This document shows positions 37,449 to 46,684 of a DNA stretch of 64,000 bases, piece after piece. The notes under the pieces were generated by a model, which was not told where the DNA came from, made no database searches, and saw only the letters and a list, made by a program, of their open reading frames with translations. The translations under genes were made by a program, and so were the position numbers. The DNA is from CAVQEK01 sp963711495 (GTDB lineage: Bacteria; Bacteroidota; Bacteroidia; Cytophagales; Cyclobacteriaceae), in the NCBI GenBank assembly GCA_963711495.1, contig CAVQEK010000013.1:248001-312000 (forward strand), read 5' to 3'. Position 1 is the stretch's first letter. The number at the start of each line of letters is the position of its first letter.

Positions 37449-37612
37449 GGTGAAGACCAGTTTGAATAAAAAAAAATGAATTTAGCTGATAAAGGTTAAA
37501 AATTACCAAAAAGCCAGAAGATTCGTGAAGCGAAGAAAATATAAATGTTTTTGTTGTAATAAATTTTCTTGTTCAATAAAACATTGATTGCAATGAATTA
37601 CCAGGATTTGTT

Positions 37613-38566
37613 TCAAGAAGGCTGATAATCAACCAATTCCCGATTGATCTTGCCAAAGCTAATATTTGATTTGAATCGATCGATCATGGCAGGTGTAATG
37701 GCTTGGGTGGCGCCCCTTTGTCCGGCGACAATGGCTCCGATGAGATTTCCAAACTTACAACATTCCTCCAGTGGCTGGTTGTTCAGCAATGAATGTGCGA
37801 AAGCTGCGGTGAAGGCGTCACCGGCTCCAATAGGCTCGATCACTTCCACCTGGAAAGAAGGCATATAAACTTTTTCATCGCGATCAGAGACGACAAAAAC
37901 CCCTTCATCTCCCAGGGTTACCACGCAGTATTTCAAGTCGAATCTATCACGGATCGCGCTGGCCATACTTGACAAATCAACCTTGTTCATTTGAAAATTT
38001 TCATTCAGGAATACAAGTTCATCCTTGTTCAGCTTCAATATGTTTGCATGTTGTAACGAACGTTGGATGATCTGGTCGGTGTAGCAGTCTTTTCTGAGAT
38101 TGATGTCGTAAAAAATATAACGGCCATTGAACGATTCGATGAGTTGGTACAGGGTATCGCGCGAAGATTTTTGGCGTTGGATCAACGATCCAAAACAAAG
38201 ACAATCAGCCTCGCTGACCAGCACTTTCTGCCGGTTTTCTGTGGTGATAAAATCGTAAGCAACGTCTTTGATGATTTCATAGTCAGGATTGTGATTTTCA
38301 TCGAGGGTAACTTTCACTGTTCCGGTGGGGTGGTCCAGATCACGCTGAATATAAGAAGTGTCGAGATGAAGCTTTTTCATGCCTTCAAGGGCATCCTTGC
38401 CAAAGTTGTCAGCACCGAGTTTACTGATTAAAATGCCTTCGTTCCCCAATTCATTTACCCGGTTTGTGAAATTGAAGAGCGCCCCGCCCAATACCGGACC
38501 ATCAGGCAATATATCCCAAAGTATTTCTCCGTAAGCGACGATTCTGAAATTGGAATTATTCACCAT
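37613..38566 (-). CDS. PfkB-family sugar kinase (fructokinase-like)
   Basis: This 317-residue ribokinase-fold enzyme has the N-terminal PfkB segment around YGEILWDILPDGPVLGGALF, where the GG pair marks the sugar site. The C-terminal signature is PIGAGDAFTAAFAHSLL, with the catalytic aspartate. The opening GEILWD is typical of fructokinase-type members. It phosphorylates a sugar, probably fructose, with ATP. It is upstream of the FG-GAP and exported-protein genes on the same strand, separated by 164 bases, so a loose sugar-use cluster is possible. Confidence 0.88.
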   Translation of the reverse strand: MVNNSNFRIVAYGEILWDILPDGPVLGGALFNFTNRVNELGNEGILISKLGADNFGKDALEGMKKLHLDTSYIQRDLDHPTGTVKVTLDENHNPDYEIIKDVAYDFITTENRQKVLVSEADCLCFGSLIQRQKSSRDTLYQLIESFNGRYIFYDINLRKDCYTDQIIQRSLQHANILKLNKDELVFLNENFQMNKVDLSSMASAIRDRFDLKYCVVTLGDEGVFVVSDRDEKVYMPSFQVEVIEPIGAGDAFTAAFAHSLLNNQPLEECCKFGNLIGAIVAGQRGATQAITPAMIDRFKSNISFGKINRELVDYQPS

Positions 38567-38690
38567 ATTATCCCTTGTTTTTGAATCGGAAAAATTAACA
38601 TAATAACTAAGAAATCAAAATTCCTGGCACCGTTTCAGTGAGATTCACTATCCCAACGAAATTTAACAAAAGCCATTGCCTGATTCTGCC

Positions 38691-38861
38691 ATGCTTTCCA
38701 TACCCGTTGTTCAAATATATGCTGGCGCATTTGTCCTGATTTTTATATTATTATCAACAATAATAATTTCAACAACGGATTTAATCTTCATTTATATGCA
38801 ATTAATGCCCAAGGGAGATTCTTTTTTAAAGAAATATTCCAATATATTTAAGAAAAAATAA
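38691..38861 (+). CDS. Possible small single-pass membrane protein
   Basis: This 56-residue frame from ATG 38691 has one long hydrophobic stretch (IYAGAFVLIFILLSTIIIST) and a basic tail (LKKYSNIFKKK). It ends 25 bases before the PD40-OmpA gene on the same strand. Composition and the positive C-terminus fit a small membrane protein, but nothing else supports it. Confidence 0.4.
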   Translation: MLSIPVVQIYAGAFVLIFILLSTIIISTTDLIFIYMQLMPKGDSFLKKYSNIFKKK

Positions 38862-38886
38862 GAGTCTGGATTTAACCTTACCGAAG

Positions 38887-40905
38887 ATGGTCCTTCGAAG
38901 TTTTTACTTTTTTTTGGTCGTCAATACTTTTTCTTTCTATGTTTTTGCTCAGAAAATTGAATGGGCGAGCAAAGTTTTGGAGGCTTCTTCCGAGCTTTCT
39001 CCACGGGAATATTCTGCCGAACAAATTCTGGGTACACCCAATGTGACGCCAGACAGTGGAGACAGTCCCAATGCATGGATGCCCTTCCGGGATGATCGCG
39101 AGGAATATGTGAAAATTGGTTTTGATGAACCCTTTCCGATACGTCAGATTGCCATTGCAGAATCGATGAATCCCGGCGCTATTTATCAGATTTACATTTA
39201 TGATAAAGCAGATAATGAATTTTTGATCAATACTTTCGAACCCGGCCCTGTAGATCTGAAATCGAGAATGTTACATGTTTTTTTCGATTTAACGGATTTT
39301 GATGTGGCCGCCGTAAAAATCGTGTTGCATTGCGATGCCGTTCCCGGCTATAATGCCATCGATGCCGTGGCCATTTCCAATTTGACCACTCCTGTAGAGC
39401 AGGAAGTACAAATTAGTCAATTAGAAATTGTCAATGTCCATCCCGAACGACTCAGCGCTACTGTAAATAGTGTTTATAACGAATTAAAACCCCTGGTCAC
39501 TCCAGATGGGAAAACGTTGATTTTCAGCCGGCAATATCACCCGGGAAATACAGGCGGGGCCAGCGATCCTGAAGATATCTGGTATTCTCAATGGGACGAA
39601 AATAAAGGCACCTGGAAGGAAGCGGTAAATATGGGCCCGCCGCTCAATACTAAAGGGCCTAATTTTATTAGTTCTATTACACCGGATGGCAATACCGTTA
39701 TTATTACTTTGGGAAATCGATATACTAAAAATGGCAAGATGAAAGCCGGGGTATCGGTAAGTACACGCACAAGTGAGGGCTGGACCAAGCCTGTACCCTT
39801 TGAGATCATCAATGAAGTGAACACCTCCAAGAAAGCCAATTATTTCCTGGCCAACAACCGCGAAGTATTGCTGATGTCTGTCGAAGGGTATCCCACTTTC
39901 GGCAACAGGGATCTTTATGTAAGCTTTCTTATGGATGATGGTCGCTGGAGTGAACCACTGAATCTGGGGTCAGATGTGAATACGGCTATGGAGGAAAGTT
40001 CTCCTTTCCTGGCACCCGATGACAAGACATTATATTTTTCATCTGATGGCTATACTGGTTTTGGGAAGCATGATATTTATGTCACTCGAAGGCTGGATGA
40101 TTCCTGGACCAAATGGTCTGCACCCGAAAACCTGGGTCCTGAAATTAATTCCAAAGATGATGACGCCTTCTTCAATATACCTCCCACCGGAGAATATGGC
40201 TATTTTTCCAGGGATTTCAACAGCAACAACTCCGATATATATCGGTTTCAATTGCCAAAAGAGCATCAGCCGGCACCAGTGGTTACTGTTCGCGGTACGG
40301 TATACAATTCCAAAACCAGGCGACCCATTGAATCGACCATTTACTACGAACGACTTCCTGATGGTAAAGAGATCGGTAAAGTAAATTCTGATCCGATTAC
40401 CGGGGAATATCAAATAATTTTGCCCTCCGGAGCAGTATATGGTTATCGGGCTGAAGCAGAAGATTTTGCATCAATCAATGCAAACATTGACTTGACGAAT
40501 ACCGAAGCATATAACGAAATACGCAAAGACCTTTATCTCGTGCCAATCGAAAAAGGAGCAGTAGTTCGGATGAACAATATATTCTTCGATTTTGATAAAT
40601 ATCAACTCAAGGAAGCGTCATATCCGGAACTTAAAAGAGTGGTAGAGATTCTTAAGAAAAATCCCAGCATGAAACTTGAAATCGCTGGTCATACCGATAA
40701 TATTGGCACTGCGGAATATAATCAGAAACTATCCGAAAGGAGAGCTCAAGCCGTTATGAATTATTTGGTTCAGGAAGGTGGCATCAGTGCTGACCGTCTG
40801 GTAGCCAAAGGATATGGGGAGACGCAACCTGTGGCCAGCAATGATGATGAAATCAATGGCCGGGAATTGAACAGACGGGTAGAATTTAAGATTCTGGAGG
40901 AATAA
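38887..40905 (+). CDS. PD40-OmpA surface protein
   Basis: This 672-residue protein has a signal peptide ending at FYVFAQ. A discoidin-like beta-sandwich follows (about 22-170, with AEQILGTPNVTPD and VKIGFDEPFPIRQIAIAE), then a PD40 propeller (about 190-455, with repeats such as LTLYFSSDGYTGFGKHDIYV), a carboxypeptidase-like domain (about 465-545), and a C-terminal OmpA domain (NIFFDFDKYQLK, then IAGHTDNIG and NRRVEFKI). The last binds peptidoglycan and so fixes the protein to the cell wall. Related proteins serve in type IX secretion or surface sensing. The CHAT gene follows 176 bases downstream on the same strand. Confidence 0.9.
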   Translation: MVLRSFYFFLVVNTFSFYVFAQKIEWASKVLEASSELSPREYSAEQILGTPNVTPDSGDSPNAWMPFRDDREEYVKIGFDEPFPIRQIAIAESMNPGAIYQIYIYDKADNEFLINTFEPGPVDLKSRMLHVFFDLTDFDVAAVKIVLHCDAVPGYNAIDAVAISNLTTPVEQEVQISQLEIVNVHPERLSATVNSVYNELKPLVTPDGKTLIFSRQYHPGNTGGASDPEDIWYSQWDENKGTWKEAVNMGPPLNTKGPNFISSITPDGNTVIITLGNRYTKNGKMKAGVSVSTRTSEGWTKPVPFEIINEVNTSKKANYFLANNREVLLMSVEGYPTFGNRDLYVSFLMDDGRWSEPLNLGSDVNTAMEESSPFLAPDDKTLYFSSDGYTGFGKHDIYVTRRLDDSWTKWSAPENLGPEINSKDDDAFFNIPPTGEYGYFSRDFNSNNSDIYRFQLPKEHQPAPVVTVRGTVYNSKTRRPIESTIYYERLPDGKEIGKVNSDPITGEYQIILPSGAVYGYRAEAEDFASINANIDLTNTEAYNEIRKDLYLVPIEKGAVVRMNNIFFDFDKYQLKEASYPELKRVVEILKKNPSMKLEIAGHTDNIGTAEYNQKLSERRAQAVMNYLVQEGGISADRLVAKGYGETQPVASNDDEINGRELNRRVEFKILEE

Positions 40906-41081
40906 AAAGTTAAATCCTATATTTAACTAACGCATCAAAAAAAATATGGCTTAAAGGAGTTGTTTCACTTCATCCAATTTGAAGGAAGAAAAGTCATACA
41001 GTTCAATAGATTTTTTTTGGCTTCGCAATAAGTCCATAAAATTTAATATCTTATCCAATAGATTCACAGTTTGACCGTAAA

Positions 41082-44000
41082 ATGAAATTCAACGTCATTG
41101 CTAATATTTGTATCCTGGGCATTGCAATGCTGTTTCAAAATAGAGTATGCCAGGGACAGTCAAGTAATAATGAGACATTAAATCAGGCATTCGATTGGCT
41201 TGAACACATTCGCTTCGATAGCGCAGAAATGGCATTCAACCAGATCCTGAATAATCCACAGATTGACAGGCAGTGGTCAGACCAGGTACAGGCATTGGTG
41301 GGTATGTCAATGGTTGACCAGGCTTTGTTGCGGAATGACAGTGCTATCAGCCATCTTCAAAAAGCTGAAGAATACTGTTCCCTATCCACAGAAGTTGGCC
41401 GTTCCTATTTTGGGGATATTTATCGGGTTTACGGGCGGCTATACAACGATAATTTCAAACAATTTGATCTGGCAAGGGAATATTATTTAAAAGCCTTGAA
41501 AGCCTATTCCGATGATAACAAAGCGGATAGCCCAAATTCTTTCAAAGCCCAGATTGGGATTGCCAGGGTCTTCATTAATACCAGTTACTACCAACGGGCC
41601 GACAGTGTCTTAACAAAGTGCCTGCAACAGTTAAAAATACGTAAAGGGGAAGATTATAGTGCAATTTGGTTCGACTGTTATCTGCACATGGGGAAAGTGA
41701 AATTTTATACCGGGGAGCCAAACGAATGTCAAAAATACTATGATTTGGCCATTGATAAATGGCAGCAAATGGGCGCCGATGAATTTTATCCCGAATTGGA
41801 GTCTGTCTATAATGGTCTGGGAAATTTGGCTTATTTATACCGGGCTGATTACAATGCATCGGTGGAAAATTATAAAAAATCACTTCATATAGACGAACAT
41901 AATTTTGGCAGGGAATCCAGACAATGTGCGTCTGACTATATCAGTTTGGGAGTGGCTTACAGCGCTCTGAAAGATCTCGATGAGGCTATAAGTTATTTTA
42001 AGTTGGCTGAATCAGTTGGCTGGAAGATCTATCCTCATGATGATTTTTTCTTTGGGCGACTTTACAATAATCTTGGGGTGAACTACCAGGATTTCAATAT
42101 GTATGAAGAATCACTGCAATCGTACCGGAAAGCTCTGCCGATTTATGAGAAGATCTTTGGCGAAAATCACCCCTACACCTATGGATTGTACCAAAACATT
42201 GGAAGTGTGATGTATCAATATCACAAAGATAGTGCTATGAACCATGAAGCATTGAAATATTTCATTAAAGCCAAGGATATTATACTTCAGCGATATGGAA
42301 CCCGACACCCGGTTTTGGTAAAAACCTATAATTATTTGGGTTTGATCTATGGGCAGTTAGGTGACCGGGAAAATGCCCTGAAATATTGTATACTGGCCAG
42401 TGATCTGATACCGTTACTACCTGAAAGGGATCCTTTTATTCCATATGTCTATTTGTCCTATGCTTTTTGTTATAACCAATTTGATGAATCCGGAAAAGCG
42501 GTAGAATATCTTCAAAAGATTTTCGATTTTGCTCATCTCGACCTTTCGGCGACCAATACAAGTCAATGGAGAAGTTTTTATGACAAACGTTTGTTGATCA
42601 ATATTCTAAAAGAACATGCTCTCGCCATGCAGGGGCTCTTCAACCAGGAAGGGAACATACATCAGATAGATATAGCTATACAAGATTATAAGCTGGTCGG
42701 AGAGATTTACGATCAGATGGTGGAGGTTAGCCGGATTGAAAGTTTAAAAATGATCAATTTGCCAGAACTAGTAAAATCCTACCATCGTGCAGTAGACGGG
42801 TGTATGAAAGCTTACAAAGCTTCTGGTGATAAAAAATATGTTGACGAGGCTTTTGAATATTCAGAACGTTCGAAAGCCATATTGATGCTGGATAATTTAA
42901 AGAATATCAGTGCTTCAAAGTTTGCCAATGTACCCGATTCAGTGATCAATAAAGAAAATCATTTAAAGGAAAAAATTAAATTTCTCGAGGGTAAACTAAC
43001 TGATCAACAGTTTTCCATAACTACAGATTCCAGCTATCAAATTCTTCAAGGTGAATATTTCGGGGCTGTCAGAAATCTTGAAAATTTCATAAGGGAGATC
43101 GAAAATCAATATCCTGCCTATTATCACTTGCGATACGTCCCTGTCAGAAAGGATATTGCAGCAATACAGGCCGGTTTGTTTCAGGACAGTCATGACGTAT
43201 TGTTGGAATATGTAATTTCAAAGGAGCAACTACATATCTTTATCGTACAAAAAAATGAGGTTCAGGTCATCAGCGAGGACCAGGATGTGAATATGGCTGA
43301 AGAAGTATTCGATTTGCGGAAAGCGTTAATGCATAGTGATTTCGAGGGTTATCGTCATCTTTCAAATAAATTATATGCAAAATTAATTGATCCCGTAAAA
43401 GCATTCCTTGACAAAGACAGTATTCAGCATATTACTGTTGTGCCTGATGGGTGGCTCCATTACCTTCCATTTGGAATATTGTCTCGTTCCAGCGGTAACG
43501 ATAATTTCGCTACAGCGCCCTATCTTATCTGCAAATATCATTTTGACTATCATTATTCAGCTAATCTTGCATTGCAATTCCGTAATAAAGAAACTAAAGA
43601 AAGGATTTCAGGTGTGCTGGCTTTTGCTCCTGCTTTTAGTAAAAACGCTGACAATTTGTTCGCCGATAATTTGTCGACTTCACGCGACAGCCTCAGGGCG
43701 CTGGAAGGCGCCAAAAAAGAATTGAAAAATATAAGCCGGCTTTTCAGCGGGGACTATCTGACAGGAAAAGCTGCCAGCGAATCTAATTTTAAACAATTAG
43801 CCGGAAAATATAGTATCATTCATTTGGCAACGCATGCACTGGTTGAGGATAACAATCCGGAATTTTCCAGATTGATGTTTGGCCAGGACACCCTCCTTGG
43901 AGAAGATGGGAAGTTATACAGTTATGAATTGTATAACCTCCGATTAAATGCTGAATTGGTCACCCTCAGTGCCTGTAATACCGGGACGGGTAAATTACAG

Positions 44001-44381
44001 GAAGGTGAAGGCATGATGAGTCTGGCCCGTGGCTTTATGTATGCTGGCTGTCCCAGTTTGGTGGTGAGTCTCTGGTCGGTATCCGATAAATCCACGGCTG
44101 AAGTAATTAAACTGTTTTACGAAGGTTTAAAAAGAGGGCTGCCCAAGGATGAGGCGCTACAACAGGCAAAAAAGATTTATTTATCCCAAGCCGATCCACT
44201 GGAAGCTAACCCGATTTACTGGGGAGGATTTGTGTTGGTTGGGAACGATTCTCCACTACAGGAAATACCCACAGGACCCTTAAACTGGATTTTGATCGTT
44301 TCAATAGCAGTAGGGTTGTCGGCCGGTATATTCCTTATTTTATTTTTTAAAAACCGGCACGGAAATATGAATTCAAGATGA
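41082..44381 (+). CDS. Secreted, membrane-tethered TPR-CHAT protease
   Basis: This 1099-residue caspase-like protein has a signal peptide (about 1-26, ending CQGQ). TPR repeats span about 40-520 (for example YNGLGNLAYLYRADYNASVE and YNYLGLIYGQLGDRENALKY), followed by a helical linker (about 520-700) and a CHAT domain (about 730-1060). The catalytic pair is His918 (HLATHALV) and Cys965 (LSACNTGTG). A transmembrane helix (WILIVSIAVGLSAGIFLILF) and a short basic tail end the protein. Signal peptide plus C-terminal helix place TPR and CHAT in the periplasm. The gene ends 18 bases from the convergent anti-sigma gene. Cleavage of the anti-sigma factor is inferred, not shown. Confidence 0.92.
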   Translation: MKFNVIANICILGIAMLFQNRVCQGQSSNNETLNQAFDWLEHIRFDSAEMAFNQILNNPQIDRQWSDQVQALVGMSMVDQALLRNDSAISHLQKAEEYCSLSTEVGRSYFGDIYRVYGRLYNDNFKQFDLAREYYLKALKAYSDDNKADSPNSFKAQIGIARVFINTSYYQRADSVLTKCLQQLKIRKGEDYSAIWFDCYLHMGKVKFYTGEPNECQKYYDLAIDKWQQMGADEFYPELESVYNGLGNLAYLYRADYNASVENYKKSLHIDEHNFGRESRQCASDYISLGVAYSALKDLDEAISYFKLAESVGWKIYPHDDFFFGRLYNNLGVNYQDFNMYEESLQSYRKALPIYEKIFGENHPYTYGLYQNIGSVMYQYHKDSAMNHEALKYFIKAKDIILQRYGTRHPVLVKTYNYLGLIYGQLGDRENALKYCILASDLIPLLPERDPFIPYVYLSYAFCYNQFDESGKAVEYLQKIFDFAHLDLSATNTSQWRSFYDKRLLINILKEHALAMQGLFNQEGNIHQIDIAIQDYKLVGEIYDQMVEVSRIESLKMINLPELVKSYHRAVDGCMKAYKASGDKKYVDEAFEYSERSKAILMLDNLKNISASKFANVPDSVINKENHLKEKIKFLEGKLTDQQFSITTDSSYQILQGEYFGAVRNLENFIREIENQYPAYYHLRYVPVRKDIAAIQAGLFQDSHDVLLEYVISKEQLHIFIVQKNEVQVISEDQDVNMAEEVFDLRKALMHSDFEGYRHLSNKLYAKLIDPVKAFLDKDSIQHITVVPDGWLHYLPFGILSRSSGNDNFATAPYLICKYHFDYHYSANLALQFRNKETKERISGVLAFAPAFSKNADNLFADNLSTSRDSLRALEGAKKELKNISRLFSGDYLTGKAASESNFKQLAGKYSIIHLATHALVEDNNPEFSRLMFGQDTLLGEDGKLYSYELYNLRLNAELVTLSACNTGTGKLQEGEGMMSLARGFMYAGCPSLVVSLWSVSDKSTAEVIKLFYEGLKRGLPKDEALQQAKKIYLSQADPLEANPIYWGGFVLVGNDSPLQEIPTGPLNWILIVSIAVGLSAGIFLILFFKNRHGNMNSR

Positions 44382-44399
44382 GGTGTCTGGTTTTTTGGC

Positions 44400-45149
44400 T
44401 TATAAGGCATCCAGTGCACTGAGTAACTGTTGTGCCTTTACGGCATAGAATCCTTTAATACCCAGCAACTGATTGGCAAATGCTCTGGTTTTTTGGCGAT
44501 TATTTTGCTTTAAAGATGCCAGGGCAGCATACCAAAGAGCCTGCTGTATATATTGATTGGGCGGGTTTTCGATGACGACATTAAAAAAGTCAAGGGCCTG
44601 ATCTGGATGATCTAACTCGAGTTCGGTAAGCCCTGCATAAAGATTTAAGTCCGGAGCTTTAGGTTCATTGTTCAATAACTGTCGAAAATGTTTTTCGGCA
44701 ATTGTAAATTTTTTGTTTTCGTAGAAAGAAAAAGCCTGTGCTTTCGGATCTTCTGAATCAGCACCCCGTTGAATGGATGAAACAAGATTCGGATAAGTGG
44801 TATAAAATTGATTGTATATATTCTCTGACGTTTTTTTCGGGTTAAAGACCAGGTAACCCACAGTAATTAAAATCAGCGCCGAGGCGGCAATTGCCGATAA
44901 AAAACGCCAGCTAAAAACAGGCCTTTTGAAACTTTTCTCTTGTTCTTCATCGAGTATTTCTAATTCATGTTTTATTTCCCTGCGTGACTGTTTTTTGATG
45001 CTTTGGTAGATCATCATGAAATTGTTTACTTCACGCTGAAGTTCGGGAGATTGGGCCATTTGTTTTTCAAATTCCCGCTGCTCTACTTCCGTCATTTTTC
45101 CATCGACATATTTTTCTATCGATTCCAGATGTTGTTCTAACAAGTCCAT
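44400..45149 (-). CDS. Membrane-spanning anti-sigma factor with TPR domain
   Basis: This 249-residue protein has a cytoplasmic N-terminal part (1-80) with the zf-HC2-like anti-sigma pattern seen in Bacteroidota (IEKYVDGKMTEVEQREFEKQ), but without zinc ligands. One transmembrane helix (83-102, FLSAIAASALILITVGYLVF) leads to a periplasmic TPR-like domain (about 130-249, for example APDLNLYAGLTELELDHPDQ). It probably holds the ECF sigma factor encoded 16 bases upstream until a periplasmic signal or cut releases it. It is tail to tail with the CHAT protease gene. Confidence 0.82.
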   Translation of the reverse strand: MDLLEQHLESIEKYVDGKMTEVEQREFEKQMAQSPELQREVNNFMMIYQSIKKQSRREIKHELEILDEEQEKSFKRPVFSWRFLSAIAASALILITVGYLVFNPKKTSENIYNQFYTTYPNLVSSIQRGADSEDPKAQAFSFYENKKFTIAEKHFRQLLNNEPKAPDLNLYAGLTELELDHPDQALDFFNVVIENPPNQYIQQALWYAALASLKQNNRQKTRAFANQLLGIKGFYAVKAQQLLSALDAL

Positions 45150-45165
45150 TTACCCAATTTTAACT

Positions 45166-45735
45166 TTATTTACCCGCTAGCATTGTATTTGCTATTTCCC
45201 GCAATGATTTAATACAACGCAATTTTTGATTTTTAACGACGTCACCCGATTTATATCCCAGCATGCCGGCAATTTCGTCCATGGACAGCTTCTGGTAATA
45301 ATACATTTTTAAAATGGATTTGCAGGGTTCTTTGGTGTCTGCAAACGCCTGCATCGCTTTTTCATATTTTTCTTCCTCGATCGGGTCAAAGAAACTTTCT
45401 TCTATCTCAACGTTCTCCAAATCGATCGGGTTGTTGGCAATTCTTTTAGCATCCCGGTGCTTTTTCAACAGGATGTTTTTTGCGATAGCGAATAAATAAG
45501 TTTTGAGGGTGCTGTTGGTTTTCACAAATTTGCCCGAAACGATGTTTTCATATAAAATGATTACACTATCCTGGAAAATATCCAATGCCTGGATACGATC
45601 ACATTGGTAGTATTTCTCTGTCCAGTGAATAAATTCTTTTTTATTGGCAAGATAAAACTGACCCAGAAGATCGGTTTCACCCCGCTTTAAAGCTTCAATC
45701 AGATTCTGATCGCTGTACAATTGAAACTGCGTCAT
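45166..45735 (-). CDS. ECF-type RNA polymerase sigma factor
   Basis: This 189-residue sigma-70 family protein has region 2 (about 12-80, with FYLANKKEFIHWTEKYYQCD and ALDIFQDSVIILYENI) and region 4 (about 125-180, with MYYYQKLSMDEIAGMLGYKS as the helix-turn-helix). Regions 1 and 3 are missing, as in ECF factors. The frame can extend to a TTG at 45771, but the ATG at 45733-45735 fits region 2 better. CATTTTTG upstream (about 45764-45771) is a -7 element with one mismatch. It is co-transcribed with the anti-sigma gene. The regulon may include the divergent surface genes; this is inference. Confidence 0.9.
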   Translation of the reverse strand: MTQFQLYSDQNLIEALKRGETDLLGQFYLANKKEFIHWTEKYYQCDRIQALDIFQDSVIILYENIVSGKFVKTNSTLKTYLFAIAKNILLKKHRDAKRIANNPIDLENVEIEESFFDPIEEEKYEKAMQAFADTKEPCKSILKMYYYQKLSMDEIAGMLGYKSGDVVKNQKLRCIKSLREIANTMLAGK

Positions 45736-46059
45736 TTCTTTATGATTGTATTCCTTTAAAGTAAACAACAAAAATGCATTTATAAAATAGTCGGGCAGCC
45801 TACGTTTACTTTTCCATGATTAAATCATTAACCTACAAGTTTCAAGAACAACATTGAAGCATCGTTTTCCGGGACTTTTTATTGTTCGGTAATTAATCCA
45901 ATTCCGACATTATCATTGATAGATCACCCTGTATAAAGTACAGAATCCGGGAAATAAGGTTGTAATCGTGCGATCAATTAGAATAAGAATGCCAGCGATA
46001 TTCGACAAAAGATGAAAAAGAATAAAATTAATAATCCAACCCACAAAACAATAAGAGCT

Positions 46060-46629
46060 ATGAAAAATAGATATGTGTTGATGGCCACTCTTTGTGTGAC
46101 CATGATTTTGTCATCTTGCGGAGGGAGTCAGCATAAAAAAGGTATAGAAGATGAAAATGATTTGAAAGCGATTGACGCTTGTACCTGGCTAACAAAAGCA
46201 GACGCCGAAGCCATATTGGGTACCACGGTCGGCAATTGCAAAGTTCTGGTCAGCAGTACGAGTGAAGATAAGCGAAGTTCGGTGTCACAGGTTGCCTATT
46301 ATAGTGAACCAAACCAGTCCAAGCACGTCGGATTATTGATCAAACGCTCTCCTTACAAATCAAATCCTACTTCCAAGACGGAGTATGCTAACCAGAATAA
46401 AACGGAAGATGTGATGGGTGCAGGCAACGAAATGTACGAAGCCATTCAGCAGGGACAGGATATTTCCGGTTTGGGCGACTTGGCCTTCTCCTACGAAATG
46501 ATCGGCCACAATTTAATCGTTTTCTGGAAAGGCAATCATATGATGATCATTACTGTATATGGTGAAGACAACGAAAAAACACTCGATTTGCAGAAAACTA
46601 TTGCTTCAAAAGTCATTCAGAATTTATAA
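46060..46629 (+). CDS. Lipoprotein, unknown function
   Basis: This 189-residue protein starts MKNRYVLMATLCVTMILSSC, with a lipobox whose cysteine is residue 20. The mature part has an AxxWLTKADAEAILGTTV segment seen in DUF3558-like lipoproteins and an alternating alpha/beta pattern. An upstream in-frame ATG at 46012 would bury the signal peptide, so 46060 is chosen. It lies divergent from the sigma factor gene and 55 bases before the outer-membrane barrel gene, so it may be the first gene of the TANFOR operon. Confidence 0.8.
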   Translation: MKNRYVLMATLCVTMILSSCGGSQHKKGIEDENDLKAIDACTWLTKADAEAILGTTVGNCKVLVSSTSEDKRSSVSQVAYYSEPNQSKHVGLLIKRSPYKSNPTSKTEYANQNKTEDVMGAGNEMYEAIQQGQDISGLGDLAFSYEMIGHNLIVFWKGNHMMIITVYGEDNEKTLDLQKTIASKVIQNL

Positions 46630-46684
46630 AGTCACTATTTATTTAACTGTCTTAAAATTCATTCAGCACCCAAACAAATGCATC

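Noticed and set aside
41082..45735. A type III-E CRISPR locus around the TPR-CHAT gene
   Set aside because: No repeats with spacers, gRAMP/Cas7-11, Csx30 or cas1/cas2 genes were seen. Only the protease-sigma logic is similar.
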